A DNA stretch of 54,202 nucleotides from Lentisphaeria bacterium (GTDB lineage Bacteria; Verrucomicrobiota; Lentisphaeria; Oligosphaerales; Oligosphaeraceae). The notes beneath the pieces were generated by a model. The model made no database searches and had not been told where the DNA came from. It was given only the letters and a program-made list of their open reading frames with translations. A program made the translations under genes and the position numbers. The stretch lies in NCBI GenBank assembly GCA_016288215.1, contig JAEEYQ010000064.1, positions 1-54,202 of the forward strand, in the 5' to 3' direction. This document shows, one piece after another, positions 7,630 to 16,158 of this stretch; within the stretch, counting starts at the first letter, position 1; each line of letters starts with the position of its first letter.

Positions 7630-8829
7630 TTATTTCCCTTTGGTGAGGGCCACGGTCTCCATGGCGATCATAAGCTCCTCATTGGTCGGAGTGACCAACG
7701 CGGTGAGTTTGGAGCCGGGTTTGCTGATGATGACCTGCTTGCCGCGGCAGTTGTTGGCCTCCAGGTCGGGAATGCAGCCGAGAACCTGCAGCCGATCGAG
7801 AATCCGCGCGCGGGTGTCGATGCCGTTTTCGCCGATGCCGCCCGTGAAGACGATGGCATCCGCCCCGTTCAGCAGCAGATGGAAGCCGCCGATGTAGTGG
7901 ATGAGGCGGTGCAGGAACATGTCATAGGCCTCTTTGGCGTTGGCGTTGCCTTCCGCCATGGCGTTCTCGATGTCGCGCATGTCGCTGCTGAGGCCGGAGA
8001 CGCCCAGAAGACCGCTCTTCTTGTTCATGATCACGTCCATGTCATCGATGGAGCAGCCGGTGCATTTCATGATGTAGAGGACGGCGGCGGGATCCATGTC
8101 GCCGCAGCGGGTTCCCATGACCAATCCCATGAGGGGAGTCAGTCCCATGCTGGTGTCCAGGACCTTGCCGCCCTTGACGGCCGCGAGAGAGCTGCCGTTG
8201 CCCAAATGGCAGGTGATGATTTTTGCGGTGTCGGGATTCAGGCCCAAAAACTCGCAGCTCTTGAAATAGACGTATTTATGGCTGGTTCCGTGGAAGCCGT
8301 ATTTGCGGACGTGGTACTTGTCGTGGAACTCCCGTGGAATGGCGTACATGTAGGCCTCCGGTCCCATGGACATGTGGAACGCGGTGTCGAAGACCGCCAC
8401 ATTGGGGACGCCGGGGAAGACGGTTTCGCAGGCCTCGATGCCGCCCAGATTGGCGGGGTTGTGGAGGGGGCCGAGAACGATGCATTCGCGGATGCCGTCC
8501 TTCACGGCCTGATCCACCAGCGTGGGGGCGGAGTATTTGGCGCCGCCGTGCAGGACGCGGTGGCCGATGGCCTCCACGTCGCCCAGGCTCTTCAACACGC
8601 CGCAGGTTTTGTCGACCAGCTTGTCGCAGACGGCTTTCAGGGCCTCGCTGTGGTTCGTGATGGTCAGCGCCTCCTCCAGCTTGTCCTTGCCCGCCGGCTG
8701 ATAGATCAGTTTCGGGGAGGCCATGCCGATGCGCTCCACAAGGCCTTTGGCGATGACGCTTTGGTCGGCCATGTCGAACAGGGTGAATTTCAGGGAGGAA
8801 CTGCCGGAATTGACAACAAGGACTTTCAC
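7630..8829 (-). CDS. ackA: Acetate kinase
   Basis: A 399-residue acetate kinase (ASKHA fold) that makes ATP from acetyl phosphate and ADP. The frame stays open upstream to 8904, but the family N-terminus (M/V)KVLVVNSGSSSLKF begins at GTG 8829, which has AGGAG 6 bases upstream; that start is chosen. Landmarks include Asn in VNSGSSS, GHRVLHGG (catalytic Arg and substrate-loop His), FHGTSHKYV, HLGNGSSLAAVKGGKVLDTSMG, GTRCGDMDPA and GGIGENG. It is the first gene of the ackA-pta operon, reversed from the commoner pta-ackA order. A divergent 294-bp spacer separates it from the membrane coiled-coil gene. Confidence 0.96.
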   Translation of the reverse strand: MKVLVVNSGSSSLKFTLFDMADQSVIAKGLVERIGMASPKLIYQPAGKDKLEEALTITNHSEALKAVCDKLVDKTCGVLKSLGDVEAIGHRVLHGGAKYSAPTLVDQAVKDGIRECIVLGPLHNPANLGGIEACETVFPGVPNVAVFDTAFHMSMGPEAYMYAIPREFHDKYHVRKYGFHGTSHKYVYFKSCEFLGLNPDTAKIITCHLGNGSSLAAVKGGKVLDTSMGLTPLMGLVMGTRCGDMDPAAVLYIMKCTGCSIDDMDVIMNKKSGLLGVSGLSSDMRDIENAMAEGNANAKEAYDMFLHRLIHYIGGFHLLLNGADAIVFTGGIGENGIDTRARILDRLQVLGCIPDLEANNCRGKQVIISKPGSKLTALVTPTNEELMIAMETVALTKGK

Positions 8830-9025
8830 GTGAATCTCCTTATATGAAAAGTTAGGCCACCGAAATGGCCGGGAACGGAAAACCGTCGATGGAAACACCG
8901 TCAATCTAAATAAATTAATGTCTTAAGCCCTAAAAACAAGTTGATGGATTTGCCGGAACGGCCATTATGTGTGATATTTACTGCTTTGCATGAGAAAAAC
9001 GCTCTTTCATGGCGCCGTCGGAAAG

Positions 9026-9079
9026 GGACCGCCGCCACGGCCTCGGACTTTCGTTGAGGGCGGTGGACCGCCGTCACGG
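9026..9079 (+). promoter_or_regulatory. Direct repeat and hairpin upstream of the coiled-coil/ribosomal cluster
   Basis: Two near-identical 15-mers, GGACCGCCGCCACGG (9026-9040) and GGACCGCCGTCACGG (9065-9079), lie 39 bases apart. In addition 9026-9036 and 9059-9069 pair as an 11-bp stem with one A-A mismatch and one G-T pair. Such structure could be a repressor site or a leader hairpin for the genes starting at 9124. Function is inferred only. Otherwise the 8830-9123 spacer shows an AT-rich stretch near 8903-8937, where the ackA promoter probably lies. Confidence 0.4.
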
Positions 9080-9123
9080 GCGATGAGAGGGGGTGTTTTT
9101 CGGCCCGAATTCAGGGAGGATGG

Positions 9124-9954
9124 ATGACAGAAATGGACGATATGGAAAAAAAAAGTCATAAATTATCACTTTTCGAGTGGAAAAACTTCAAAGTGTGCAT
9201 TATAGTAATGCTCTTGTTTTCTCTGACCATGGTGTATTCTGCCGTGGAGGACGAGGCGGTGAAGCCTGAAATCCTCCTGCAGGAGGCGCAGGTGGTCAGG
9301 GAGGCGAATCAGAGGCACGTGCTTGATCTTGAGGTCGAGTTGGCCCGGACCCGAAAGGAGCTGGACGAAGCCCGAGCGCGTTATGCGGATCTGTATTTGG
9401 ACAGCCGCGACGTGGTGGAGAGGCTTCGGGGGCTGGAAATGCAGGCTGCGCATCTGCTGCAGCAGCGTAGCGACGAGGAGTACACCTCGTTGCTGGCGCA
9501 GGTCCTGGAGGCCCTGCAGACCGTTCGGGACCGGCAGATTGAGGTCGAGCAGGCGCTGAAGGATTTTGAGATGCAGATTGGCACACTGCTGGATGTGCTG
9601 CAGCCAAGCGACGCCATGCGTCGCGAGGTCCAGGAACGGCTGGATACCCTCAGAGGGGCGGTTGAGCGTAGCCTCAACCCGCTGTCGATAGTCGCCAGGC
9701 GAGGCAGTGAACGTGACTCTGGGAAGAGCTGCAGGGTGTTGGCGGTGAAGGACGAGTTGCGCGTCGTCGTGTTGGACGGCGGCAGCCTGGACGGGGTTCG
9801 CCCCGGCAGCGGATGGCATGCGTCGAAGGACGGCGAGGTCATCGTCCGTCTCAAGGTCCTTGAAGTGCGTCCGGACATCAGCGCCGCGCTGGTGACGGAG
9901 GGAGCGTTCGGCACGGTCGTGCCGGGCATGAAGGTGGAGCCGGATCGGCCGTGA
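9124..9954 (+). CDS. Membrane-anchored coiled-coil protein, unknown function
   Basis: Up to 276 residues. After a short charged N-terminus there is one transmembrane segment (about residues 23-40, VCIIVMLLFSLTMVYSAV), then a long Glu/Arg/Leu heptad region (about 45-190) predicted to be coiled coil in the periplasm. A compact beta domain follows (about 195-276) with the pattern V-V-L-D-G-G-S-L-D-G-V-R-P-G and a closing GTVVPGMKVE. Similar C-terminal modules occur in uncharacterised planctomycete and verrucomicrobial proteins. ATG 9124, 9133 and 9142 are all possible starts; the GGGAGGA at 9114-9120 is only 3 bases from the first. It ends 95 bp before rplV, in the place where rpsS is usually found. 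I do not recognise a function. Confidence 0.7.
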   Translation: MTEMDDMEKKSHKLSLFEWKNFKVCIIVMLLFSLTMVYSAVEDEAVKPEILLQEAQVVREANQRHVLDLEVELARTRKELDEARARYADLYLDSRDVVERLRGLEMQAAHLLQQRSDEEYTSLLAQVLEALQTVRDRQIEVEQALKDFEMQIGTLLDVLQPSDAMRREVQERLDTLRGAVERSLNPLSIVARRGSERDSGKSCRVLAVKDELRVVVLDGGSLDGVRPGSGWHASKDGEVIVRLKVLEVRPDISAALVTEGAFGTVVPGMKVEPDRP

Positions 9955-10049
9955 GGTCGGTTGCGGCGGTCAGGTTTGTCGGTTCGTGTGCCGCCCCATC
10001 GTGTGGGTGCGCGCGTGCATGCGAGATTCAGAATAGAGAAAGCGGAGTT

Positions 10050-10391
10050 ATGGAAAAGTTAGCCATCACGAAACATGTGCGGATTTCTCCGTACAAGGCT
10101 CGCGAGGTTGCCCGTCTCATTCAGGGCAAGACCGCGGTAGCCGCCCTGAACATGGTGAGCCTGATTCCCCGCAAAGCGGCGCGTCTCATCGCGAAGACTC
10201 TGGCGTCGGCCATCGCCAACGCCGAGAACGCGGAGAAGGGTGCCGTCGATCGCAGCCGCCTTTATGTGAAGGAGGCTTTGATTGGCGAGGGAACGACGCT
10301 GAAGCGCTTCCGTCCGAAGGCGAGAGGGTCAGCGGGTCACATTCGCAAGCGTACCAGCCATATCCGTATTTTGGTTACGGATCAGTTATAA
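10050..10391 (+). CDS. rplV: 50S ribosomal protein L22
   Basis: A 113-residue L22, which lines the polypeptide exit tunnel. The start ATG 10050 gives the normal N-terminus (MEKLAITKHVRISPYKAREVARLI); an in-frame upstream extension to 9951 is not family-like and is rejected. The conserved C-terminal RPKARGSAGHIRKRTSHI tunnel-loop motif is present. It is the first gene of the ribosomal run here; the usual neighbours rplB and rpsS are absent upstream. Confidence 0.97.
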   Translation: MEKLAITKHVRISPYKAREVARLIQGKTAVAALNMVSLIPRKAARLIAKTLASAIANAENAEKGAVDRSRLYVKEALIGEGTTLKRFRPKARGSAGHIRKRTSHIRILVTDQL

Positions 10392-10404
10392 TTAGGAGAA
10401 AACC

Positions 10405-11202
10405 GTGGGTCAAAAAGTAAATCCGATTGGGTTTCGTATTCCTGTCACAAAGGACTGGAAATCCCGCTGGTTTGCCCGCAAAGCCCAGTTTGGGCCGCTG
10501 CTCCAGGAGGACTTGAAGATCCGGGAGTACCTGCGGACCGAGCTGGAGAGCGCGGCTGTCAGCAAAGTTGTCATTGAACGGTTTGCCCGCCGTATCCGCG
10601 TGACCATCTTCACGGGACGTCCGGGCATCATCCTCAGCGGCCGTTTCGGCGCCATGAACGCACCGACCGCCAAGAAGGATGCCGCCGCGGCCCCCGCCGA
10701 GAAGGACAAGGGCGCTAAGAAGGGCGTCGGCCTGGACAAGCTGAAGCAGGGTCTGGCCAAGCTTACCGGCGACAAGGAGATCCTCATTGACTTGAAGGAA
10801 ATCCGTCAGCCGGAAGTGGATGCCCAGCTGGTCTCTGAAAGCGTTGCCCAGCAGCTGGTTCGCCGTGTGGCGTTCCGCCGCGCGATGAAACGCTCCATCC
10901 AGACTGCCATGCAGCTTGGCGCCGAAGGCATCAAGATTCGCTGCGCCGGCCGTCTGAACGGCGCCGAACTGGCCCGGACGGAGCAATACAAAGATGGTAA
11001 GGTTCCGCTGCACACGCTGCGGGCGAACATTGACTATGGTTTTTCCGAGGCCCACACTCTGGCGGGTCTTATCGGAGTGAAGGTCTGGATCTGCAAACCC
11101 AATAACTGGGAGGAAACGAAAAATGCCATTGATGCCAAAACGCGTAGAGCACCGAAAGGTACAGCGCGGCACCCACGCGGGAATCGCGAGCAGCAACAAT
11201 AA
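10405..11202 (+). CDS. rpsC: 30S ribosomal protein S3 with an insertion after the KH GxxG loop
   Basis: A 265-residue S3 starting with GTG (AGGAG 7 bases upstream). The N-terminal [10 protein letters not shown] and C-terminal [25 protein letters not shown] and [12 protein letters not shown] blocks are canonical. The KH domain reads [12 protein letters not shown], with GxxG as G-R-F-G (about residues 79-82), and is followed by about 24 extra residues rich in Ala and Lys (about 83-106, bases 10651-10722) before the normal [13 protein letters not shown] helix. The C-terminal 26 codons overlap rplP by 80 bp in a different frame, giving a tail ([21 protein letters not shown] region) unlike most S3 proteins. 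Confidence 0.95.
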   Translation: MGQKVNPIGFRIPVTKDWKSRWFARKAQFGPLLQEDLKIREYLRTELESAAVSKVVIERFARRIRVTIFTGRPGIILSGRFGAMNAPTAKKDAAAAPAEKDKGAKKGVGLDKLKQGLAKLTGDKEILIDLKEIRQPEVDAQLVSESVAQQLVRRVAFRRAMKRSIQTAMQLGAEGIKIRCAGRLNGAELARTEQYKDGKVPLHTLRANIDYGFSEAHTLAGLIGVKVWICKPNNWEETKNAIDAKTRRAPKGTARHPRGNREQQQ

Positions 11203-11545
11203 ACTGGACTTCGGCGAATTCGGCCTCCAGGTTTTGGATCGTGGATGGCTGACCGCCAACCAGATCGAGGCGGCCCGTGTGGCGGCAACCCGTCACATGC
11301 AGCGTCGTGGTCAGATTTGGGTGCGCGTCTTTCCGGACAAGCCCTACAGCAAGAAGCCCCTGGAAACCCGTATGGGTAAGGGAAAGGGTGCTCCTGAAGG
11401 TTGGGTGGCGGTGATCCGCCCCGGAAACATGATCATCGAATTGAGTGGGTGTTCCGAAACGGTTGCGAAGGAAGCCTTGGCTCGTGCGGCCAGCAAGCTG
11501 CCGTTCCGCTGCCGGTTCCTTTCCCGTCAGCTCGCTGCACTCTGA
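11123..11545 (+). CDS. rplP: 50S ribosomal protein L16
   Basis: A 140-residue L16 of normal length, located near the peptidyl-transferase centre and the tRNA-binding region. [13 protein letters not shown], then [50 protein letters not shown] and EAL-RAASKLP match the family throughout. Start ATG 11123 (GGAGG about 10 bases upstream) or ATG 11132; both lie within the end of rpsC, so translation of the two genes overlaps by 71-80 bases. Confidence 0.97.
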   Translation: MPLMPKRVEHRKVQRGTHAGIASSNNKLDFGEFGLQVLDRGWLTANQIEAARVAATRHMQRRGQIWVRVFPDKPYSKKPLETRMGKGKGAPEGWVAVIRPGNMIIELSGCSETVAKEALARAASKLPFRCRFLSRQLAAL

Positions 11546-11593
11546 ACGACTGTTGTGAATAGAGTTGAATAGAGTAAGGGAAGGTTGACGAGC

Positions 11594-11791
11594 ATGAAAC
11601 CAGCAAAAATCCGTGAAATGACGGCAGAAGAACTGGACGGCAACATCGCATCCTGCAGAAAGGAAATCTTCAAGATGCGTCTGCAGGCTGCCACTGGCCA
11701 GTTGGAGAATTCCGCCAGAATCCGGCTGCTCCGCAAGGACGTGGCCCGGTTGGAGACGGAGAAGACCGCCCGCAGCAGGCAGGCAAAGTGA
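11594..11791 (+). CDS. rpmC: 50S ribosomal protein L29
   Basis: A 65-residue L29, two antiparallel helices bound near the exit of the nascent-chain tunnel. Characteristic text is IREMTAEELDG, EIFKMRLQAATGQLEN and RIRLLRKDVARLET. ATG 11594 is preferred over the in-frame TTG 11585 because the AAGGGAAGG site at 11576-11584 is well spaced only for the former. Confidence 0.95.
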   Translation: MKPAKIREMTAEELDGNIASCRKEIFKMRLQAATGQLENSARIRLLRKDVARLETEKTARSRQAK

Positions 11792-11805
11792 GCGAGGCAT
11801 AGGAA

Positions 11806-12084
11806 ATGGCAGAAGAAGTCAAACAGGAACGCAACCTGCGCAAAGTCCTCACCGCCACGGTGGTCAGTGACAAGCAGGACAAGACCTTGGTCGTCAAGGT
11901 CGACCGCCACGCTGCTCATCCTCTGTACGGCAAGGTGGTGAAAATCACCAGCAAGTACTATGTGCACGATGAGAACAACGAAGGCCATGTTGGAGACGTG
12001 GTCCAGATCATGGAGACCCGTCCGTTGAGCAAGCTCAAACGCTGGCGTCTGGTGACGATTATCCGGCGCGCGGTGACAGATTAA
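11806..12084 (+). CDS. rpsQ: 30S ribosomal protein S17
   Basis: A 92-residue S17, an OB-fold primary 16S rRNA binder. Diagnostic motifs are [63 protein letters not shown]. The spacing of 14 bp from rpmC and 13 bp to rplN is operon-like. Confidence 0.97.
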   Translation: MAEEVKQERNLRKVLTATVVSDKQDKTLVVKVDRHAAHPLYGKVVKITSKYYVHDENNEGHVGDVVQIMETRPLSKLKRWRLVTIIRRAVTD

Positions 12085-12097
12085 GGAGTGACCGAAC

Positions 12098-12463
12098 ATG
12101 ATTCAAATGCAAACCACATTGGATGTCGCCGACAACTCCGGTGCGCGCAAGATCATGGCGATCCGGACTCTGGGCCAGCGCAAGCAGTATGCCGAAATTG
12201 GCGATATCATCCGTGCCTCCGTGAAGGAGGCGCAGCCCAGAGGCGCCGTGAAGAAGGGCGAAGTCGTCCGTGCCGTTGTTGTGCGCACTGCGTTCAACAT
12301 CCGCCGTCCCGATGGATCCTTCCTGCGCTTTGACCGCAATGCGGCGGTCATCATCGACGACCAGGGCAATCCCCGCGGTACGCGCATTTTCGGACCGGTG
12401 GCCCGTGAACTGCGTGACAAGAATTTCATGAAGATCGTTTCATTGGCTCCGGAGGTGCTGTGA
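12098..12463 (+). CDS. rplN: 50S ribosomal protein L14
   Basis: A 121-residue L14, a subunit-interface protein. [43 protein letters not shown] and [30 protein letters not shown] are canonical. A strong AAGGAG precedes the start. The TGA stop overlaps the ATG of rplX (TGATG arrangement). Confidence 0.97.
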   Translation: MIQMQTTLDVADNSGARKIMAIRTLGQRKQYAEIGDIIRASVKEAQPRGAVKKGEVVRAVVVRTAFNIRRPDGSFLRFDRNAAVIIDDQGNPRGTRIFGPVARELRDKNFMKIVSLAPEVL

Positions 12464-12729
12464 TGGCAAAGGCTAAGGTAAAGAAAGACGACGTGGTATT
12501 CGTCATTGCCGGAGCGGACAAGGGCAAGAGCGGCAAGGTCATCAGGGTCGACCGCAAGGCGGGCCGGGTCGTTGTGGAGGGCGTCAGCGTCCACAAGAAG
12601 GCGATTCGCCGTTCGCAGGCCAACCCCAACGGTGGCATTGAGGCGAGGGAATGCCCCATTGACATCTCGAACGTGATGAACGAGGAGCGCTACCGGGCCC
12701 GGCGTTCGCGGAAGAGTACCAACGAATAA
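12463..12729 (+). CDS. rplX: 50S ribosomal protein L24
   Basis: An 88-residue L24 with the KOW motif (VKKDDVVFVIAGADKGKSGKVIRV), an assembly initiator of the large subunit. ATG 12463 overlaps the rplN stop and has GGAGG 7 bases upstream; the in-frame GTG 12460 is less likely. The protein is shorter at the C-terminus than the E. coli homologue but has the usual GGIEARECPIDISNVM segment. Confidence 0.96.
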   Translation: MAKAKVKKDDVVFVIAGADKGKSGKVIRVDRKAGRVVVEGVSVHKKAIRRSQANPNGGIEARECPIDISNVMNEERYRARRSRKSTNE

Positions 12730-12746
12730 TCGCGAGGTCAGGATAA

Positions 12747-13289
12747 ATGATGAACAGCGTTTTGTATGATGTCTACAAAGAGAAGGTTGTCCCTCAATTG
12801 AAGGAAAAGCGCGGCTACACGAATCCGATGGCGATTCCGCGCTTGACGAAGATTGTGGTCAACACGGGCGTGGGCACGGACAAGGACCGCGAGGTCATGC
12901 AGTCCGCCATTGACACGCTCAGCCAGATCACGGGCCAGAAGCCGGTGATCAACAAGTCCCGCAAGAACGTGTCCAACTTCAAGCTGCGCAAAGGCATGGC
13001 CATTGGCGCCAGCGTGACGTTGCGTCGTGGGGTCATGTACAATTTCCTGTACCGCCTCATCAACATCGTTCTTCCCCGGGTTCGCGACTTCCGCGGCGTG
13101 TCCCCCAAGTCCTTCGATGGTGTGGGAAACTACAATTTCGGCTTGACGGACCAGTCCGTCTTCACGGAAATCGACCTGGACAAGATCAAGCACACCATTG
13201 GCATGAACATCACCATCGTGACGACGGCCCGCACGGACGACGAGGCGCGGGATCTTCTGGCGATGCTCGGCATGCCGTTTGCAAACTAG
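12747..13289 (+). CDS. rplE: 50S ribosomal protein L5
   Basis: A 180-residue L5, part of the central protuberance and a binder of 5S rRNA. Landmarks are IPRLTKIVVNTGVG, ITGQKPVINKSRKNVSNFKLR, IVLPRVRDFRGVSPKSFDGVGNYNFGLTDQSVFTEID and NITIVTTARTDDEARDLL. Two consecutive ATG codons (12747, 12750) are possible starts. The protein has normal length. Confidence 0.97.
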   Translation: MMNSVLYDVYKEKVVPQLKEKRGYTNPMAIPRLTKIVVNTGVGTDKDREVMQSAIDTLSQITGQKPVINKSRKNVSNFKLRKGMAIGASVTLRRGVMYNFLYRLINIVLPRVRDFRGVSPKSFDGVGNYNFGLTDQSVFTEIDLDKIKHTIGMNITIVTTARTDDEARDLLAMLGMPFAN

Positions 13290-13301
13290 GGGGTATCATC
13301 A

Positions 13302-13487
13302 ATGGCGAGAAAAAGTCTGATAGTCAAGTCCCAGCGTGAGCCCAAGTTTTCGACCCGCGCCTACAATCGCTGTGAGCGCTGCGGCCGTGCCAGGGCCTAT
13401 ATTCGTAAATTTCATCTGTGCCGTATCTGCTTCCGGGAGCTGGCGAGCTTTGGACAGATCCCCGGCGTGATGAAGGCGAGCTGGTAA
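13302..13487 (+). CDS. rpsN: 30S ribosomal protein S14, zinc-binding type
   Basis: A 61-residue short S14 (type Z) with two C-x2-C pairs, C-E-R-C-G and C-R-I-C-F, that bind one zinc ion. This is the ancestral zinc form rather than the longer zinc-free paralogue. [29 protein letters not shown] and the terminal ASW are typical. It is spaced 12 bp from rplE and from rpsH. Confidence 0.97.
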   Translation: MARKSLIVKSQREPKFSTRAYNRCERCGRARAYIRKFHLCRICFRELASFGQIPGVMKASW

Positions 13488-13499
13488 GGAGAACAAACC

Positions 13500-13904
13500 A
13501 TGAGCATGAGTGATCCCATTTCCGACATGTTGACCCGTATGCGCAATGCGTCGAACGCGCGCCTTCCGAAGGCGACCATGCCGTCGTCCAAGATGCGTGT
13601 GGCTCTGGCGGAGACCTTGCGTGAGGCCGGTTACATTGAGGGATATGAAGTCGAGGATATCGGCAACAACAAGAAGGATCTGACGATTACCTTCAAATAC
13701 AAGGGCAAGAACAGCGAGCCCGCGATTGAAGGCCTCCGCCGGATCAGCAAGCCGTCCCGCCGCGTCTACGTCGGCAGCACGGAAATACCGCATGTGCTGG
13801 GCGGCCTGGGCGTGGCTGTCCTCTCCACGTCGGAGGGCCTGATGACCGACCGCGCGGCCCGCAAGCGGAATATTGGTGGTGAACTGCTGTGCTACGTCTG
13901 GTAG
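13500..13904 (+). CDS. rpsH: 30S ribosomal protein S8
   Basis: A 134-residue S8, a primary binder of 16S rRNA and in many bacteria a translational autoregulator. DPISDMLTRMRNASNARL, the PSSKMRVALAETLREAGYI helix, RRISKPSRRVYVG and the C-terminal STSEGLMTDRAARKRNIGGELLCYVW are canonical. AAGGAG lies 8 bases before the ATG. Confidence 0.97.
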   Translation: MSMSDPISDMLTRMRNASNARLPKATMPSSKMRVALAETLREAGYIEGYEVEDIGNNKKDLTITFKYKGKNSEPAIEGLRRISKPSRRVYVGSTEIPHVLGGLGVAVLSTSEGLMTDRAARKRNIGGELLCYVW

Positions 13905-13932
13905 CCGGCGAGCAGAGATAGGGAAACGCAAC

Positions 13933-14475
13933 ATGTCACGCATGGGCAATAAGGCGATTGTGCTGGACAAGCAGGTGAAGCTGGAGATCAGCGACCGCGA
14001 GATTTCCGTCACCGGTCCGAAAGGCACATTGAGTTTCGCTTATCCGGCAGGGATAAGCTTTGAGCAGGGTGACGGCGTGCTGCACGTGCGCCGGGCCGAA
14101 GCGGACAACCGCAATCTGAAGATGAAGCACGGAATGGTTCGCAGCCTGGTGAATTCCATGGTTGTGGGCGTGACCCAGGGGTTCAAGCGGGAGCTGGAGC
14201 TCTCCGGCATTGGCTATCGTGGCCAAGTGGCCGGTCAGAAGCTGACCTTGAACTTGGGCTATTCCCTGCCGGTGGAGTATGAAGTTCCGGCCAATGTGAA
14301 GATCAGCATGCCTGATCCGATTCACATCACATTGGAGGGCATTGACAAGCAGGCCGTCGGACAGGTTGCGGCGATTATCCGCGGGTTCCGTGCGCCGGAT
14401 GCCTACCATGGCAAAGGCGTGCGCTATGCCGGCGAGAAGCTGACCCTGAAGGAAGGCAAGAAGGTCGGCAATTGA
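13933..14475 (+). CDS. rplF: 50S ribosomal protein L6
   Basis: A 180-residue L6 with two alpha/beta repeats. MSRMGNKAIVLDKQVKLEISDREISVTGPKGTL is the family N-terminus, so the in-frame extension overlapping rpsH (13873) is rejected. ELSGIGYRGQVAGQKLTLNLGYS, GIDKQAVGQVAAIIRGFRAPDAYHGKGVRYAGE are diagnostic. Confidence 0.97.
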   Translation: MSRMGNKAIVLDKQVKLEISDREISVTGPKGTLSFAYPAGISFEQGDGVLHVRRAEADNRNLKMKHGMVRSLVNSMVVGVTQGFKRELELSGIGYRGQVAGQKLTLNLGYSLPVEYEVPANVKISMPDPIHITLEGIDKQAVGQVAAIIRGFRAPDAYHGKGVRYAGEKLTLKEGKKVGN

Positions 14476-14544
14476 TGATTCGGCCCTTCCGGCCGTGTTT
14501 GGAAGCATGGCCTTCAAGGCAAGAAGATGCTGGAGTAACGAGAG

Positions 14545-14907
14545 ATGAGCAAGACAACGAAGAAGATAGCCCGGGTTCGGCGGCATATCCGTCTGCGCAA
14601 GAAGCTGGCTGGAACGCCGGAGGCGCCGCGGCTGAGCGTCTGCCGCACGGGGGCGCATATCTACGCACAGGTCATTGATGACAAGGCGGGACGGACGCTG
14701 GTGTCCGCGTCCACTCTTGAGCCGAGCATGCGGGAGCAGAAGCTGGCTGCCAACATGAAGAGCGCGGCAATCATCGGCAAGACGATTGCGGAGCGCGCCC
14801 TGGCCGCCAATTTGACCCGTGTCGTTTTCGACCGTGGTGGTTTCCTCTACCATGGTTGCATCAAGACGTTGGCGGATGCGGCCCGGGAAGCCGGTCTGAA
14901 GTTTTAG
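14545..14907 (+). CDS. rplR: 50S ribosomal protein L18
   Basis: A 120-residue L18, a 5S rRNA-binding protein. [52 protein letters not shown] and [26 protein letters not shown] are typical. It is separated by 69 bp from rplF and 96 bp from rpsE, spacers that are long for this operon and contain no ORF. Confidence 0.97.
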   Translation: MSKTTKKIARVRRHIRLRKKLAGTPEAPRLSVCRTGAHIYAQVIDDKAGRTLVSASTLEPSMREQKLAANMKSAAIIGKTIAERALAANLTRVVFDRGGFLYHGCIKTLADAAREAGLKF

Positions 14908-15003
14908 TCAGTTTGGATGTGTCCGTCCGTCTTTTGGGCATTGGCAGACCGCCAGTCCCGAAGGATGGGGGAGAGGCCATAAAAGGTATTGGGAGAACAT
15001 TCC

Positions 15004-15558
15004 GTGGCAGATCAATATAAAGACAAACCCGACGGCGAGGAGACCCCTCAGATCGACAAGATGGTCGGCGTGGTCACCCGCGAGATGGGGGACAACGAGT
15101 TTGAGGAACGCGTTGTCGCCGTGAACCGCAGCAGCAAGGTGGTCAAGGGAGGTAGAAACTTCTCCTTCAGCGCCCTTGTTGTGGTTGGGGACAAGAATGG
15201 CAAGGTCGGGATGGGATTCGGCAAGGCCAACGAAGTCGCCGATGCCATCCGTAAAGGTGGCGAGCAGGCGCGTCGTCACATCATGACGGTGCCCATGCAT
15301 GGCTCGACCACCACGCACCTGGTGTTTGCGGACTACCGCGGCAGCCGGGTCATGATTCGTCCGGCCTCCGCCGGTACGGGTATCATTGCCGGAAGCGGCA
15401 TGCGCCATGTGCTGGAGCTGTCCGGCGTCAAAGACGTTTTGGCCAAATCGCTGGGGTCGAAGAATGCGGTGAACGTCGTGAAGGCGACGTTTGAGGCCCT
15501 GAAGCTGTTGCGCACCCGCCGGGAGATTTTGGCGAAGCGTGACATCAACGCCCTGTAA
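15004..15558 (+). CDS. rpsE: 30S ribosomal protein S5
   Basis: A 184-residue S5, involved in decoding fidelity and mRNA helicase activity at the entry channel. GTG 15004 with GGGAGA 7 bases upstream is preferred to the in-frame TTG 14989. Landmarks are [44 protein letters not shown], the [33 protein letters not shown] block, and [13 protein letters not shown]. Unlike the common order, no rpmD lies between it and rplO; only 33 bp separate the two. Confidence 0.97.
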   Translation: MADQYKDKPDGEETPQIDKMVGVVTREMGDNEFEERVVAVNRSSKVVKGGRNFSFSALVVVGDKNGKVGMGFGKANEVADAIRKGGEQARRHIMTVPMHGSTTTHLVFADYRGSRVMIRPASAGTGIIAGSGMRHVLELSGVKDVLAKSLGSKNAVNVVKATFEALKLLRTRREILAKRDINAL

Positions 15559-15591
15559 GAAATAACCCTTGCACGTGAGGATCTGATAGCA

Positions 15592-16065
15592 ATGAAACTT
15601 CATGAGCTGCACAATACCGTGCCACGCCAGAACCGCAAACGGTTCGGCCGCGGCGATGGTTCCGGGCACGGACGCACAGCCGGCCGTGGTGACAAAGGCG
15701 CCGGAGCCCGTACTGGCCACAAGAAGCGTCCGTATTTCGAAGGCGGCCAGATTCCGCTGATTCGCCGTCTGCCTAAGCGTGGCTTCAACAACCCGAACCA
15801 CCAGATGTTCAACGTGGTGAATCTGGTGGTTCTGGAGGAGAACTTTGAGGCTGGTCAGGTGATTGACATGAAGGCTCTTCAGGAGAAGGGACTTCTTGGC
15901 AAGCGCGATCTTCCCCTGAAGATTCTGGCTGACGGTGATTTGACCAAAGCACTGACGGTCAAGGCGGACAAGTTCTCCGCGACGGCTCGTCAGAAGATTG
16001 AGCAAGTCGGCGGAAAATGCCTGGTTGCAGGTGAAGAGTCGGCTGTGGAGCAGCCCGCCCAATAA
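15592..16065 (+). CDS. rplO: 50S ribosomal protein L15
   Basis: A 157-residue L15, a late-assembly large-subunit protein. The Gly/Arg-rich N-terminus (KRFGRGDGSGHGRTAGRGDKGAGARTG), EGGQIPLIRRLPKRGFNN, LPLKILADGDLTKALTVKADKFSATARQKIE are diagnostic. It ends in a short acidic tail (EESAVEQPAQ). secY follows after 93 bp. Confidence 0.97.
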   Translation: MKLHELHNTVPRQNRKRFGRGDGSGHGRTAGRGDKGAGARTGHKKRPYFEGGQIPLIRRLPKRGFNNPNHQMFNVVNLVVLEENFEAGQVIDMKALQEKGLLGKRDLPLKILADGDLTKALTVKADKFSATARQKIEQVGGKCLVAGEESAVEQPAQ

Positions 16066-16158
16066 CGACAGGTTGCAATGGCATGAGTCCAGCTGTGCCG
16101 CCGTAGGCGATGCAGCGGGATTCATGTGTATTCACAATGAAAAGACAAGGAATCTGAC

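Noticed and set aside
15559..15591. A hidden rpmD (L30) between rpsE and rplO
   Set aside because: Only 33 bp separate the genes, far too short for L30.
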